This document shows, one piece after another, positions 1 to 9,865 of a stretch of 64,000 nt of DNA (the first letter of the stretch is position 1; each line of letters opens with the position of its first letter). This stretch comes from Phytophthora sp. 'mugwort' (lineage: Eukaryota > Oomycota > Peronosporomycetes > Peronosporales > Peronosporaceae): contig JAUCEF010000006.1 of the NCBI GenBank assembly GCA_033558025.1, positions 1,240,001 through 1,304,000 on the forward strand, in the 5' to 3' direction. The notes under the pieces were generated by a model that worked only from the letters and a program-made list of their open reading frames with translations, searched no databases and was not told where the DNA came from. The translations under genes were made by a program, and so were the position numbers.

Positions 1-3000
1 CCCCAACTCTCCATCACTAGGACGGCTAATCTGTACAGTCTCATCTCTCAATGTACTGACAGATATCCAATTCGTGCTTGGAACGGAACCTCGGGGACTC
101 TCATGCTCTCGAGGAACTCTCGCCTTAGCCTCCGAGCTCATATCCAGTAAGTTTGTCTCCATAAGATCTTCCGTTGTGACAATATCAACCGTTTGTGATG
201 AACCAGATGTGCTTCTGCGTGACTTGTGTCTTCGGGATTTAACCTTCCGCATCTTTGTCCAGTTAATTGAAAAGTCTTCCGCTTCGTCGGCTACATCTGA
301 GTCTTGTGAATCCAAGGAGTCGGCTAACACGCCAGTGGCTTTGCTCACTGGTGCCACAGATTTCACAGTACTGGATGACATCTCACTTTCCTCCTCATCC
401 GTTAAGGACGTTGAAGGCGCCTGGGTGAATAACGGACTTTTACTCTTCAAAATTGGTGCAGACTTCGACTCGGACGTGAGATTCTTGTCCTCTGAATCAT
501 GACCGTCATCTCCACCGTATAATTTGGTAACATCACGATCATTTGCTGTGTCGAACAGAGCATCGATCGGATCCTCCTCGGCTTGCTCCTTCACAAGCTT
601 TACAACAGGAACAATATCAACCGAAGACGGCAGTACCAACGTCTCTTCAGAGGTCAGGTTAGTAGGAGCATCATCCACGTCGTCAACCTTCCGTCGAGAT
701 GATTGCTTACCACGTCGTCCGCTTAATGATGTGAGCTCGGGATCATCATCGGCGTCATCTTGGGCTGGGCGACTTAATCGACTTCGCGATGTCGCCTTCG
801 TTTTAGTCGGTTTGAGGGCAAGTTCTGCGTCATCGTCACTATCCTCTTCTTTGCTGGCATCTGCCACCTTAGCTTCTGTCTGAAAGAGAGCTTCGTAGCT
901 CGTAACACCACCAAGAGCTTCCTTTTCATTCGGACTGTCTTCGAACAGATCAGCAAATGAATCTTTGCGTTTCTTAACGTGCTTTTTGGAACTTGGAGGT
1001 CTTCGTTTGCTCTCCCGGGTTGCCACTGGCCGAATCCTTGAAGCGTAGGCGTTGCTGGGCTCTTCGTCGCTGCTGTCATTGTCGAAAATACTCTCTTTCC
1101 GAACCCTTGAGCCGTGGTTAAGCTGCGGCTTCTTGCTACCTCCCGTTCCTTTTCGAGTGCGAATCAGGTGCTTCAATGCTGCCAACTCGCTTTCCAGAGA
1201 ACTAATCTTGTCCACAATAATTTCTTCAACCTCATCTTGAACTGCTTCGTCGCCGTCCTTGGATATGATGGTACGAGCCGTGGAACTTGCAGTCGGTATA
1301 GACGAAGCATTGTAATCGCGTTCACTATTACTACGGACTGCCTTGTCCAGTACAGTCCGCGCAGGAATCAATTCTGCCGACTCTGAGCGAGTAACATGGC
1401 GAGAAACTGCTGCACGACGCGGAAATCGAGCTGCCACGTAGCCACCTGTAGCCGGGTCGAACACGTAGTCATTGGGTTCTTCAAACTCAGCGAAGAACTC
1501 ATCGACAGACTCCTGACCTTGCGCCTTCTTTGAAGTAGAGCCACGTTTCAGGTCGTCCATAATGTTTCCAGGAGTAGCATCCAGTAAGGCAGTTGAAAGT
1601 AATGTGCTGCGGTCACCTTCATAAACTGTACGAGGTTGAAGCCTCGTCGGAACAGCATACGTCGCCGATCCAAATGCAGAAGCTGATTGTACATTGCTCC
1701 AAGTGAAACCAGGTCCCTCCGACTGAGTTGCATCTTTACGGTCATCCAGCAACGAAATGACTGTCGATCGTCTCCATTCCTCGATAGGTTTGTTAGCACC
1801 TGTCAGGGGATCAACTGACTGCGGTTCATTTCCAAGCATAAAAACATCAGCTTCATCAACAGATCTCCGATGATCAAAACGCGACACACCAACGGCAGTA
1901 GCACCGTACGACGCTCGATCAGTGGTTGCGCCCTCATCAACACGAGCAGTCCATCCACGGTCTGCATTGGTAACGGATACGTTGTTCTTGGGAGACTCGA
2001 AAAGATCATCAAACGTACCCCGACGTTTACGCTCCGACACTTGTTGGACATCCTCGTAGCCTTGGCTGACACCCGTTCGTGACGCCATAGGAGCCTCAAA
2101 CCGCGAGCTAGCATCTCTGGGATCGACGTAGCCTGCCGTGATGTGTCGAAAGTTCTCCTGTAAAGCAGATTCTTTGTTTTCTCCAGTAACTCCGAAATCC
2201 AACATAGTATGTCGCTCTAACCCATCCAAAGCTGACTCTATGGGGCTACCAGGCTTGTTGTCAGGTTTGTCCGACTTGTGCTTGTCAACGCTCTCCTTCT
2301 CTGGTACAATTCCAGCACGTGGAGGTGAGACCTTAACAGCTTTTGGCGGAGTAATCGCCTTCTTTCCAGCTGACTTCGATCCCATACCAAAGAACCGCTT
2401 TAAAGCACCAGTGAAGCCACCTTTCGCGTTACCAGCAGCAATTTCACCAGCTTTACCACCTTGACGACTTTGTACTGGGGAGTTCGATGACGGATGATCC
2501 ACAATACTGTAGGATTCTTGACCACTTGAAAAACGATGTGCTGGAACGCTGGATGGCAACGCTGAGTTGTTAATGCAAGCCATGTCACTTGCAAGTTGCT
2601 GTTGTTGTTCCTCTTCCTTCTTGTATTGTGCTTGTCGCTCTGCAATACTTGACTCGAAGAACCCTGGCGAGTCATCAATAACTCGTTTGTCAGCTTCCTT
2701 GTCGTAAAATGTGGGCTGAGCGGTTGTCACGGTAGGACGTGGCATTGCCGACGCGAGCATAAGAGGTTCATCATCCGACGAGTAGGACGAATTCAGCTCA
2801 TCCAGGGTCATGTTTTCACTTCCTCGGGCTCGAGACTTCGACTGTCTTTGACAGGGCATTGCACCGTCATATGCAGTCAGTAGCTGTTGCTTGGGCCGAG
2901 GCATCGCCACGGAACGATCGTCGTCATGGCCCAGTCCTGGACCAGCCACATCGTATTGAAATTGCTCAGAGAAGTAGCCATTTCCACTAACACGACTGGG

Positions 3001-4254
3001 TTTGACACTCTGATCAGTGTACGTCCTCGTCACAGACTGTTGCTTCGGCTGAGGCATCGCCATGGAGTGGTCATCGTCATGTCCAAGGCCAGGTCCACCC
3101 ACATCATCATACCGGAACTGGTCCGAGATGTAGCCCTTGCCTGTGATTCCAGCAGTCAACGTGCTGCCCGTCATCGGTGCAAGCACGGACGTCTGCTCGC
3201 TCGCAGCTATGACTGTATACGTATCCTTCACGCGATCTCTCCAGTGTGACCCCTTCGATCCGTCCTGATCATTGAATTCGTCGCCGCTATCACGAGAACG
3301 CGCGTGTTGCTTCGGCACATCTGTAAACCAATCGTCATCCGCACCATCAAAGAGTGTAGACGACGGCTTGTCTTCACTGTCTGCTCGTTTCTGAGAAGGC
3401 GTCACTACTGTCGTAGTAACTTGTGCGGTGTACCTCTTTTTCTCCAGCTTTTCTTTTTTCTTTCGGTCCTTGCGTTCTTTCTTCTCCTGTTTCCTTCTCT
3501 CCTTCTCATCATCTCCATTATGCTGAACATCACCAGACATGGACGACACTGGGGCCTTACTGACTGTAGAAAGCCGGCCGTCTTCGCTTAAGTCATCCAA
3601 CAAGTTCGTATTTCGCTTTTGACTGCCTGCATCGAATGTTTCTCGATCATATGCTTCCTGTTCAGCCAGCAACTGATTATTACACGTCGCACATACTCGG
3701 TGCTTGCGGTGTGAGAACTCAAAGTACAGGAAGGACGAGCAGTCGGAGCACATGACGCGGCCGCAGTGACGACAATGGTGTTTGCGTCTCACGAGCGAGA
3801 AGTCGGCCTTGCAAAGGATGCAGCTGGCTACTTGCACGTCTGACTGCCACTGTACGTCAAACAGTTCTTGACTGCCTTTGCGACGAGACTTCCCATGCCT
3901 GTTGCGCCTCTTGTCCTGACTTCCAGAGGCCCCCAGGTCCGTCGTCGACGAGCCTGCTCTGTCCCGAGCGTAGGACATGGAGACGGCGCTGCTGGAGCCC
4001 GCAGGACTTCTAGTAGAAGGTCTACCCGCTGACGTCACTGGACGAGCGGCTGGAGCCCCATTATTGCGGGGCTTCCGCCTCTCAGCGGGGGAGGATGACG
4101 GACGAGGGTTCTCGTACAGGTCGTCGAATTCTCCGTCATCCTGGGGAGTATCCAGACGGGAAAAACATGTATGTGTAGAGAGTTAAATGAGGCTGTGTAG
4201 AGTGCAGACAGGAGACGCGAAGGTTCGTACCTCGTCGAAGAACGGGTCGTTCAT
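1..4254 (-). CDS. FYVE zinc-finger protein, large, C-terminus beyond window
   Basis: The minus frame stays open from 4140 to the left edge (about 1,380 codons), so the 3' end is missing. An 8-codon first exon (4231-4254, MNDPFFDE) joins at phase 0 to exon 2 (from 4140) across a 90-base GT-AG intron (4141-4230). Near residues 90-160 is a FYVE domain with all hallmarks: WQSD (the WxxD motif), CxxC, the basic patch RRKHHCRHCGR, and a final RVCATC. FYVE domains bind phosphatidylinositol 3-phosphate, so endosomal or autophagosomal membranes are the expected site (family knowledge). The rest is low-complexity and charged (Lys/Glu runs, Ser-rich tracts), with two similar segments of the type GPGLGHDDD..MAMPxPKQQ near 2890-3120. 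No other catalytic domain was recognised. The downstream function is unknown. Confidence 0.85.
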
Positions 4255-4297
4255 ACCGCCGCGAAGCTACGGACGCAGTAAGCGAGTCGGTTCTCTT

Positions 4298-4313
4298 TTT
4301 TTGGAGAATGAAA
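4298..4313 (-). promoter_or_regulatory. Oomycete initiator-like site for the FYVE gene
   Basis: Minus-strand TTTCATTCTCCAAAAA matches the core of the oomycete Inr/FPR consensus (CATTYYNCA followed by A/T). It lies about 45 bases upstream of the ATG at 4254, a usual distance. Assignment rests on sequence match alone. Confidence 0.5.
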
Positions 4314-4323
4314 CCGGATAAGT

Positions 4324-4596
4324 TGCTTGAAGAATGAAGTGCAACTTTAATGCAACATTGAAAACAACATGTTGACTTCAACGTCAGCTTGAGCTTCATT
4401 ATCTACTATATGTCCACCAAATGTTGAGTCTCCTAGGGTACCAGAATGCGAGTGTGATGAACCCGAAGAGCCATGCTCTGCCGTTAACCAGAGTTGCCAG
4501 TGACGGAGTCTTCTCAATCTACTGTAAAACGTGGGATTGTGCCCAATCCCTCGAATAATCCCCCCCCCCCGTGTGGGAAATGTAGTGCCCCACACT
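4324..4596 (-). repeat. Copia-type solo LTR-like fragment
   Basis: On the minus strand the stretch begins TGTGGGGCACTACATTTCCC and ends near a CA at 4324, which is the TG...CA layout of an LTR. I associate the opening with LTRs of Phytophthora Copia elements, from memory. A run of ten C lies at 4561-4570. No clear target-site duplication was found, so the limits are soft. The 12-mer gtagtgccccac at 4582-4593 recurs at 5062-5073, on the other side of a pogo-like fragment. Confidence 0.4.
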
Positions 4597-4729
4597 TTTA
4601 GTCTAATTTAAATTATCAGAATTGTCAGATCGGAGCCAGCATAAATTAATTGCCATTTGCGAGTTGCTATCGTAAGTCAACAGCAAGTGGCGACGCCGGT
4701 CGAGCTTAGGGAGCAGACTTTCACCTTTT

Positions 4730-5030
4730 TTTGCTGATGAAAGACAAGTTCATGGTGGAAAAGAAGCTGTTTGTCGTCCAAGAACTGGAGGCACGAAGAA
4801 GCATACTCTCGACAGGAATACATCGAGCACGTGTAGCAGAGTGATCAAGGAGTACAGTACAACATTTAGTACTCGAACATTTACAACATGAATGAGACTG
4901 CTGTGTCCATTTATCACAATCGCAACACGAGAATCGAATTTCATGGGTCCAAGGACGTCAACGTGAAGTCGTCCATATTCGCGAAGGGTGTCAAGATTCA
5001 ATACCCCATCCCTTTAATAGTACCACACCT
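4730..5030 (+). pseudogene. Decayed pogo/Tigger-like DDE transposase fragment
   Basis: From about 4886 the plus strand reads NMNETAVSIYHNRNTRIEF, followed by HGSKDVNVKSS. This resembles the segment around the first catalytic Asp of pogo-like DDE transposases (DETxVxFD...xxxGxKxVxV). The first Asp is Asn here, and frames upstream of 4860 are broken. Only some 50 residues of similarity are visible. It is a relic with no intact reading frame and lies between the LTR-like piece and the first Harbinger element. Confidence 0.45.
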
Positions 5031-5209
5031 GTTATAGTGCACCATGTAAGCTACATGTAACGTAGTGCCCCACGGGGCAGTATCGCAGGTTTTACAGTAC
5101 AATATTGGACGTTGTACATATATATGTTCATACATCTGCCTTTATTATCACCATCCTTACGACCTTACCCCAGCCTAGCCGCACAAAAAATAGTGGTTGT
5201 CAGAGTTGA

Positions 5210-5960
5210 ATGCAAGCCTTTTTCCAAGAAGAACCCCGTCACAACATTGGACAAAATTTTTCTGCAATCCATGAGATCTTACCCCAGCTTTTTCTTTCCA
5301 AGAGATCGCTTGCATTACAAGGGGTGTGTGACACATCAAAACTACGGGCGAAGATCTCAACGCAAGCGAATGAGCGCGACGACAACACGCGTCAAGAAAA
5401 AGCCGATCTTCTGGACCGCGATGGAAAAAAAGACAGCAAGTTCTCCCTGCAGGTCGTCCTGGACTGGCTCTCGACGGAGACTAACTACATCAAATGGCGG
5501 GGAAGCGATCGCATCAACGACAACACCAAAGGAGGCCTTACTGAAAGAAATTGTGTTTGAGCTAAAAAGCTGTTGGGATCACATATCGCTCAACAGCTGA
5601 TGTCCGTGAGAAAATTAATTCGATTGAGAGGCAATTTTGCGAGGCTGTCGACTTTCAGGCACAAACTGGCTCCGGTATCACGAGCGAGTCGACTCTCCGA
5701 GGCGAATCCTCAAACGCTGTCCCTACTACTACAAGCTGGTTGATGTGTTTGAATCCTGCCCCTCGGTCTGTCCACGGGTTACCTCGGATGAGATCGACGA
5801 AGAAGACGAGACCGCAGATAGCCTTGGCAGCATCGCCCAATTTGGTGAGAAGCGCCCGCTTGCGCATGTAGATGATGGTTTGGAATCTAAGCGGCAAAAG
5901 TCAGACCCAGTCGACCGGTTGCTGGACCAGCAGAGTAAGGCGTGCAAACAATGAGCGCAG
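5210..5960 (+). pseudogene. Decayed Myb/SANT-like protein of a PIF/Harbinger element
   Basis: An open stretch at 5210-5560 contains KFSLQVVLDWLSTETNYIKW, followed after frameshifts near 5555-5600 by segments reading INSIERQFCEAVDF and RCPYYYKLVDVFESCPS. The order (a W-rich helix block, then a QF...AVDF helix, then CPYYxKLxDV) is that of the Myb/SANT-like DNA-binding protein that PIF/Harbinger elements encode beside their transposase. It converges on the transposase relic at 6210-7319, as expected for this class. At least two frameshifts make it non-functional. Family assignment is from pattern memory. Confidence 0.55.
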
Positions 5961-6209
5961 AAAACTAATCATTTGCTAAGGCTTCAGGAAACGAAGTTGG
6001 AACTTAACACCGTGAGGTTAAGTTGAAGGGGAACCAAGCCAATGTTGATTTAGCCCTGAAAAGGGTTCAGCTGGAAGTTGCTCAGCGCGACGCTTTGGTG
6101 CAACTTGTACTTGCACGCAAGCAGCTTCTAGACAACGGAGTCTCAGTCGCTGAAGTCGATCGTCTGCTACCTCCCCCAGCGTGATCCAGGGCCCGCCGCA
6201 AGCAGCGAG

Positions 6210-7319
6210 TTAAAACCACTTGTCGAATACCAAATCACGCAAGTACTCGCGCCGTTCAAAACCATTCGGCGCATTGCACGTCAAGGGTTCGTATGGTTCG
6301 TCTGCATCATCTTCAGAACCAGGTTCAGGTTGAATCCATTCTCTCGGGACAGGATCTGCGATAACCATGTTGTGTAGAATCGTACACGCCCGAATTAATT
6401 CAATGGTATTCTTCAATTCTTTTCGGTTCTGCAGTCTGCAACGTAGTTTTCTTAGCAGCGAGATTGGCCTTTGAGTATTCCGATACAGTGCTCAACGCGA
6501 ATCCGAATTTCTTACATCAAGGTACCCACCCTGCAAAGTTTTAAACGCCGGGACCAGTACACGTGAAGCCTGATACGCAGAGTCACCTAGTAAATACTGC
6601 TCCTCATTGAGTTACCGATCTTCGTGTTGCGCGACTTTGCAGTTTCGCCAAACGCGATTATCGTGGCTGGATCCGGGCCAGCCAACATTCTCGTAGCGCA
6701 TATGGCACAAATCGTCGCATACAACCAAATCATTGATGGCGTAGGACGCCTTGCGCGAGTAGTAGTCTTCACCACGGTCCTGGGGTCGCGTTAGCAGCGG
6801 AAAAAGAGTTCCGTTACTCATACCAATACATTGAGGCAAGGCTGTAGAAATCTTGATTCTACACGATATTTCGCGTCTCTCGTCAGTATCAGGCCACATG
6901 ATCACCTTTCTTCTGAAACTATTGAGTGCTCGTATCACCCGCTTAGCCAGTACATCCTCAGGCGTATGGCCGCCTACTGACAAAGAGTCAGCTGAATAGC
7001 CTTCGCCGTCGGCCATTCCAAAAAGTACGGACGTGAAAGTGGAGCTTGAACTCAGCGTCCGGCATTTCGGTGAGGAAATAATGGATTCTTGAGGGAGGGC
7101 GAGGAACTCGACGGCGCGGGGGGGGGTAATATACCGCTTCGTTTTCAAGACGATATATATCGTTGCAAGCTCGTCTTGTTCCTCGTCCGCACTGGAGCCA
7201 CCATCTTCACCATCTAGCTGGCTGTCTAGTGCTATGTTCCATAGCTTCCGAAGCACGCTCAGCACTCTTATCTTGCGACTTCGAGTTGGCATTTTGCTGG
7301 CTGAACCGAAAGGTCGCAC
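6210..7319 (-). pseudogene. Decayed PIF/Harbinger transposase (DDE_Tnp_4 type)
   Basis: The frame 7319-6612 carries GMSNGTLFPL (the first-Asp region; Asn stands where Asp is usual), a YYSRKASYAINDLVVCDD block and GWPGSSHDNRVWRN (the second-Asp region SxHDxRV). The adjacent frame 6416-6210 gives the C-terminal helix ELIRACTILHNMVI, typical of the end of these transposases. A stop or frameshift near 6590 separates the two. The protein would cut and paste its own element. As it stands it is a relic with a damaged active site. Confidence 0.7.
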
Positions 7320-7419
7320 TCATTGGATCCAGCGAGCTCGGAAAGGTAGTCAAAGTTAGGATGCTGTCATTGGCTATAAGGTTTATTGGAAACACGACTT
7401 GTATCCAACTCTGACAACT

Positions 7420-7752
7420 ACTAATGGCGAATCCTCCAGCATACAGTCTTGCTAACCCTATATACTTCTTATCCAGATGGGTGGGTGTCTAATGACTTTT
7501 TGTAAGAACGCTCATAGTAGAAACCAAGTGAGAAGCAAAACCTTATCTGAAAAGGTTTTTAAGTCATACCCACCAGGACACCACGGCCGATCGCAGGTCT
7601 CAGGTCCTCTGTTTAGCGACTCGTCCTAACCCCTCTCCAGCTTTAGGAAACAAAATCAAGGCAAAGATCAGGAGGTATTCGAAGATTAGCAAGTAAAGCG
7701 AGGGACGCCGAAAACTCGTCAAACGAGCTCACAGTAATGGGGCTTCGCCCAA
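7420..7752. other. Intergenic, nothing recognised
   Basis: About 330 bases between the transposon relic and the stop of the decarboxylase-like gene. It holds a short imperfect palindrome (aaccttatctgaaaaggtt near 7540-7558) but no gene, RNA or clear repeat. Confidence 0.4.
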
Positions 7753-8982
7753 TTATTGGATATCCTCTTCCTCCTCGATGTAAATATGGCTTGGTAATGA
7801 GAACCCATTGAAGCTGGAGCCCGTCGCGAAGCTATAAGCGCCCATACACGGGAACGTGATCCAGTCACCGACTTGTAGAACTGGAAGTGACGTCTCCCGG
7901 GTAATGACATCTTTGCCGTCCATCGTTGGTCCCCATACACTGCACGGTACTGGCTTCGAGTCCTCAACGATAGCAGTCTTAAGCACCACTGGCATCGATA
8001 CTACGCATAGATGGGGCGTACTGAAGGAGCCGTGTCTGCCGTCGTTCACGATGTACATGTAGCGTGGCAGCTCTGGATTGGGCTCGTCAGCGGAGACGTG
8101 TGCACGCTCTGTAAGCTCTGGGTCCACCTTCCGTCCAATCACGTTGACTGTGAGTGTGGCGCAGGCTGACACAAAGTACCGTCCTGGCTCGGAGATGACC
8201 TTCACGCCGCTATCTTCAGGGAAAAGCTCGTCCAGCGCTTCGTTGATCGCTTGCGCCGCCGCTTCGAACGTGACAGGACCCAAGTCGTCCCCAGCAAAGC
8301 CGCCGCCCAGGTTCAGCAGTGTGAAGTGGTAACCAGCATCGAGCCCCATTATGAATGCCTGTTTAGCGCGCACAATCGCATCTACGAACGCGCTCGCTTG
8401 TAGCACGCCGACACCCACGTGGAAGCACACGCCGACAACGTTGAGCTCCAGTTCTTTCGCTGTCTCCAGCAGTGTCGGAACATTCGCCATAGAGACGCCA
8501 AATTTGGGGCCAAACTGGTGGCGTGCCTTGAAGTCATCGACTTGTAGTCGCAGCATCAGCTTCGCCTTCGGGAACTCGGACTTGATCTTGACAAGCTCGT
8601 CGCTCGAGTCGAACACCGTGAGCGGCACGTTGCGCTCTCGAGCGAAGCGCAAGTGCGAGCGCTGCTTCATCGTGTTGGCAAAGATGATACGCTCCGGCGG
8701 TACGCCATGGATCAGTGACAGCGCCACCTCCGATTGACTGGCACAGTCCACGCCAGCACCAAGTTGAGCCAGTAGCGACAAGACGCGAGTGTCCAGGTGG
8801 CACTTAACAGTGTAAAAGGGCAACACACGCGGCAGCTGCGTCACCATACGTCGGTACTGGTTCGCGACGTGGCACAAGTCGATGGTGTAAAAGGCGTCCT
8901 CGGCCGCGTCGCCCAACATTTTAATGTGCGCTCTGGACGAAGCCAGTAGTCGCTCGTTCACAGTAGGAGCACGAGTCGTCAT
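7753..8982 (-). CDS. Ornithine decarboxylase-like protein lacking catalytic Cys
   Basis: An intronless frame of 409 codons (426 if the upstream ATG at 9033 is used). Group IV PLP-decarboxylase features are present: the lysine motif PFYTVKCH (Lys60), the glycine loop LNLGGGF, SEPGRYF, and YIVNDGRHGSF. Two key positions differ from true ornithine decarboxylase. The C-terminal WGPTxDG motif, normally with the catalytic Cys, reads WGPTMDG (Met354, codon 7921-7923). The HVGSG motif reads HVGVGV. PLP could still be held by the lysine, but normal decarboxylation of ornithine looks doubtful. It may be a regulatory paralogue, by analogy with antizyme inhibitors, or an enzyme with altered substrate; both are inference. 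I prefer the start at 8982 because an initiator-like element lies inside the longer N-terminus. Confidence 0.85.
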   Translation of the reverse strand: MTTRAPTVNERLLASSRAHIKMLGDAAEDAFYTIDLCHVANQYRRMVTQLPRVLPFYTVKCHLDTRVLSLLAQLGAGVDCASQSEVALSLIHGVPPERIIFANTMKQRSHLRFARERNVPLTVFDSSDELVKIKSEFPKAKLMLRLQVDDFKARHQFGPKFGVSMANVPTLLETAKELELNVVGVCFHVGVGVLQASAFVDAIVRAKQAFIMGLDAGYHFTLLNLGGGFAGDDLGPVTFEAAAQAINEALDELFPEDSGVKVISEPGRYFVSACATLTVNVIGRKVDPELTERAHVSADEPNPELPRYMYIVNDGRHGSFSTPHLCVVSMPVVLKTAIVEDSKPVPCSVWGPTMDGKDVITRETSLPVLQVGDWITFPCMGAYSFATGSSFNGFSLPSHIYIEEEEDIQ

Positions 8983-9009
8983 CTTGGTGCTAGTCTTGGA
9001 TTGCAGCGT

Positions 9010-9025
9010 AACTTGAATAATGAGA
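9010..9025 (-). promoter_or_regulatory. Oomycete initiator-like site, decarboxylase-like gene
   Basis: Minus-strand TCTCATTATTCAAGTT is close to GCTCATTYYNCAWTTT. It lies about 30 bases upstream of the ATG at 8982 and within the codons that follow the ATG at 9033. If transcription starts here, the downstream ATG is the real start. Confidence 0.5.
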
Positions 9026-9033
9026 TCTTGCAA

Positions 9034-9865
9034 CTCCTTCCTGTGGCGTCATCCACGCTTGCATTTAGCGGTCTCGGCATGCGGTGGCACATGAGCATTG
9101 GCCGAAAAGTGACGACACTGGCTGCAGTCATGTACACATGTACACAGTAAACGAAGTGCGTCCATCTCCAATGGAGACTCCATGTTAGAATTCACATCTT
9201 TTGACACAACATAACGGTCGGAAGATTGTGGCGCTAATAGAGGATGGGCAGGATGCAGACAAATGGATACATAGCCATAACGACACGCAGATTTCGTCCG
9301 ACATATTCAACAGTGCCACCTCATGCGAGCGTCTGGTTCGCAAGAGGACGAAGTCATTAACAAGTCCAGCGCCGCCACTTGCTCCTGTCTTTTAAGCCTG
9401 AAAAAAACCCAGTTTAAATAAATCTCTTAGCAAAAGAGCCTGTCGTCATCTTCTGCACGGCAAAACGCGAGCCCAAACTCCTTTCCAACGGCACCTTCTC
9501 CCATCTTGGAAGTCTTGCACGTCGCGAAAAAACCAGGTGCAACACCATGTACAGTAGGTTGTCCGATTGCCACCCCCCAACTATCTCGAGCGTCTGGATT
9601 CTGCCACCAGACGACCGCCAGTGCCGTGGGGATAAGGGGCAGCGACCTAAATGGGGCCTTCCGCTTCAAACAGGAATGTGGCAGTCCAGTCGTTGTCCGA
9701 ACGCACTGCTGTACGGTGCCAGCTGTAACCAACGAGCTTCCGCCTTGATCGTTTGACGTTCGAAGCGGCAGACAGCACGACGACCGTATTAGACTCAGTC
9801 CCCATTTTGGCTTCTGCTTCATTGCGCACTCGCGACCTTTCACACAAAAAACATCGCACTTAACA
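9034..9865. other. Intergenic between divergent genes; no gene recognised
   Basis: An open minus frame covers 9427-10089, but its upper part is antisense to the MLO gene. Its last 60 codons (9427-9610, ending RAEDDDRLFC) match nothing I know. A small minus gene with its start near 9800 cannot be excluded. No RNA or repeat was recognised. Confidence 0.3.
9816..9831 (+). promoter_or_regulatory. Possible initiator for the MLO-like gene
   Basis: GCTTCATTGCGCACTC partly matches the oomycete initiator consensus and lies 35-50 bases before the ATG at 9866. The match is weaker than at the two other sites listed. Confidence 0.3.

Larger units (their letters stand above)
5100..7420. mobile_element. 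PIF/Harbinger DNA transposon 1, decayed
   Basis: Convergent Myb-like (plus) and DDE_Tnp_4 transposase (minus) relics form a typical two-gene PIF/Harbinger unit of about 2.2 kb. I did not find convincing terminal inverted repeats or a TTA-type duplication, so the limits are set by coding similarity plus about 100 bases. Confidence 0.55.
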
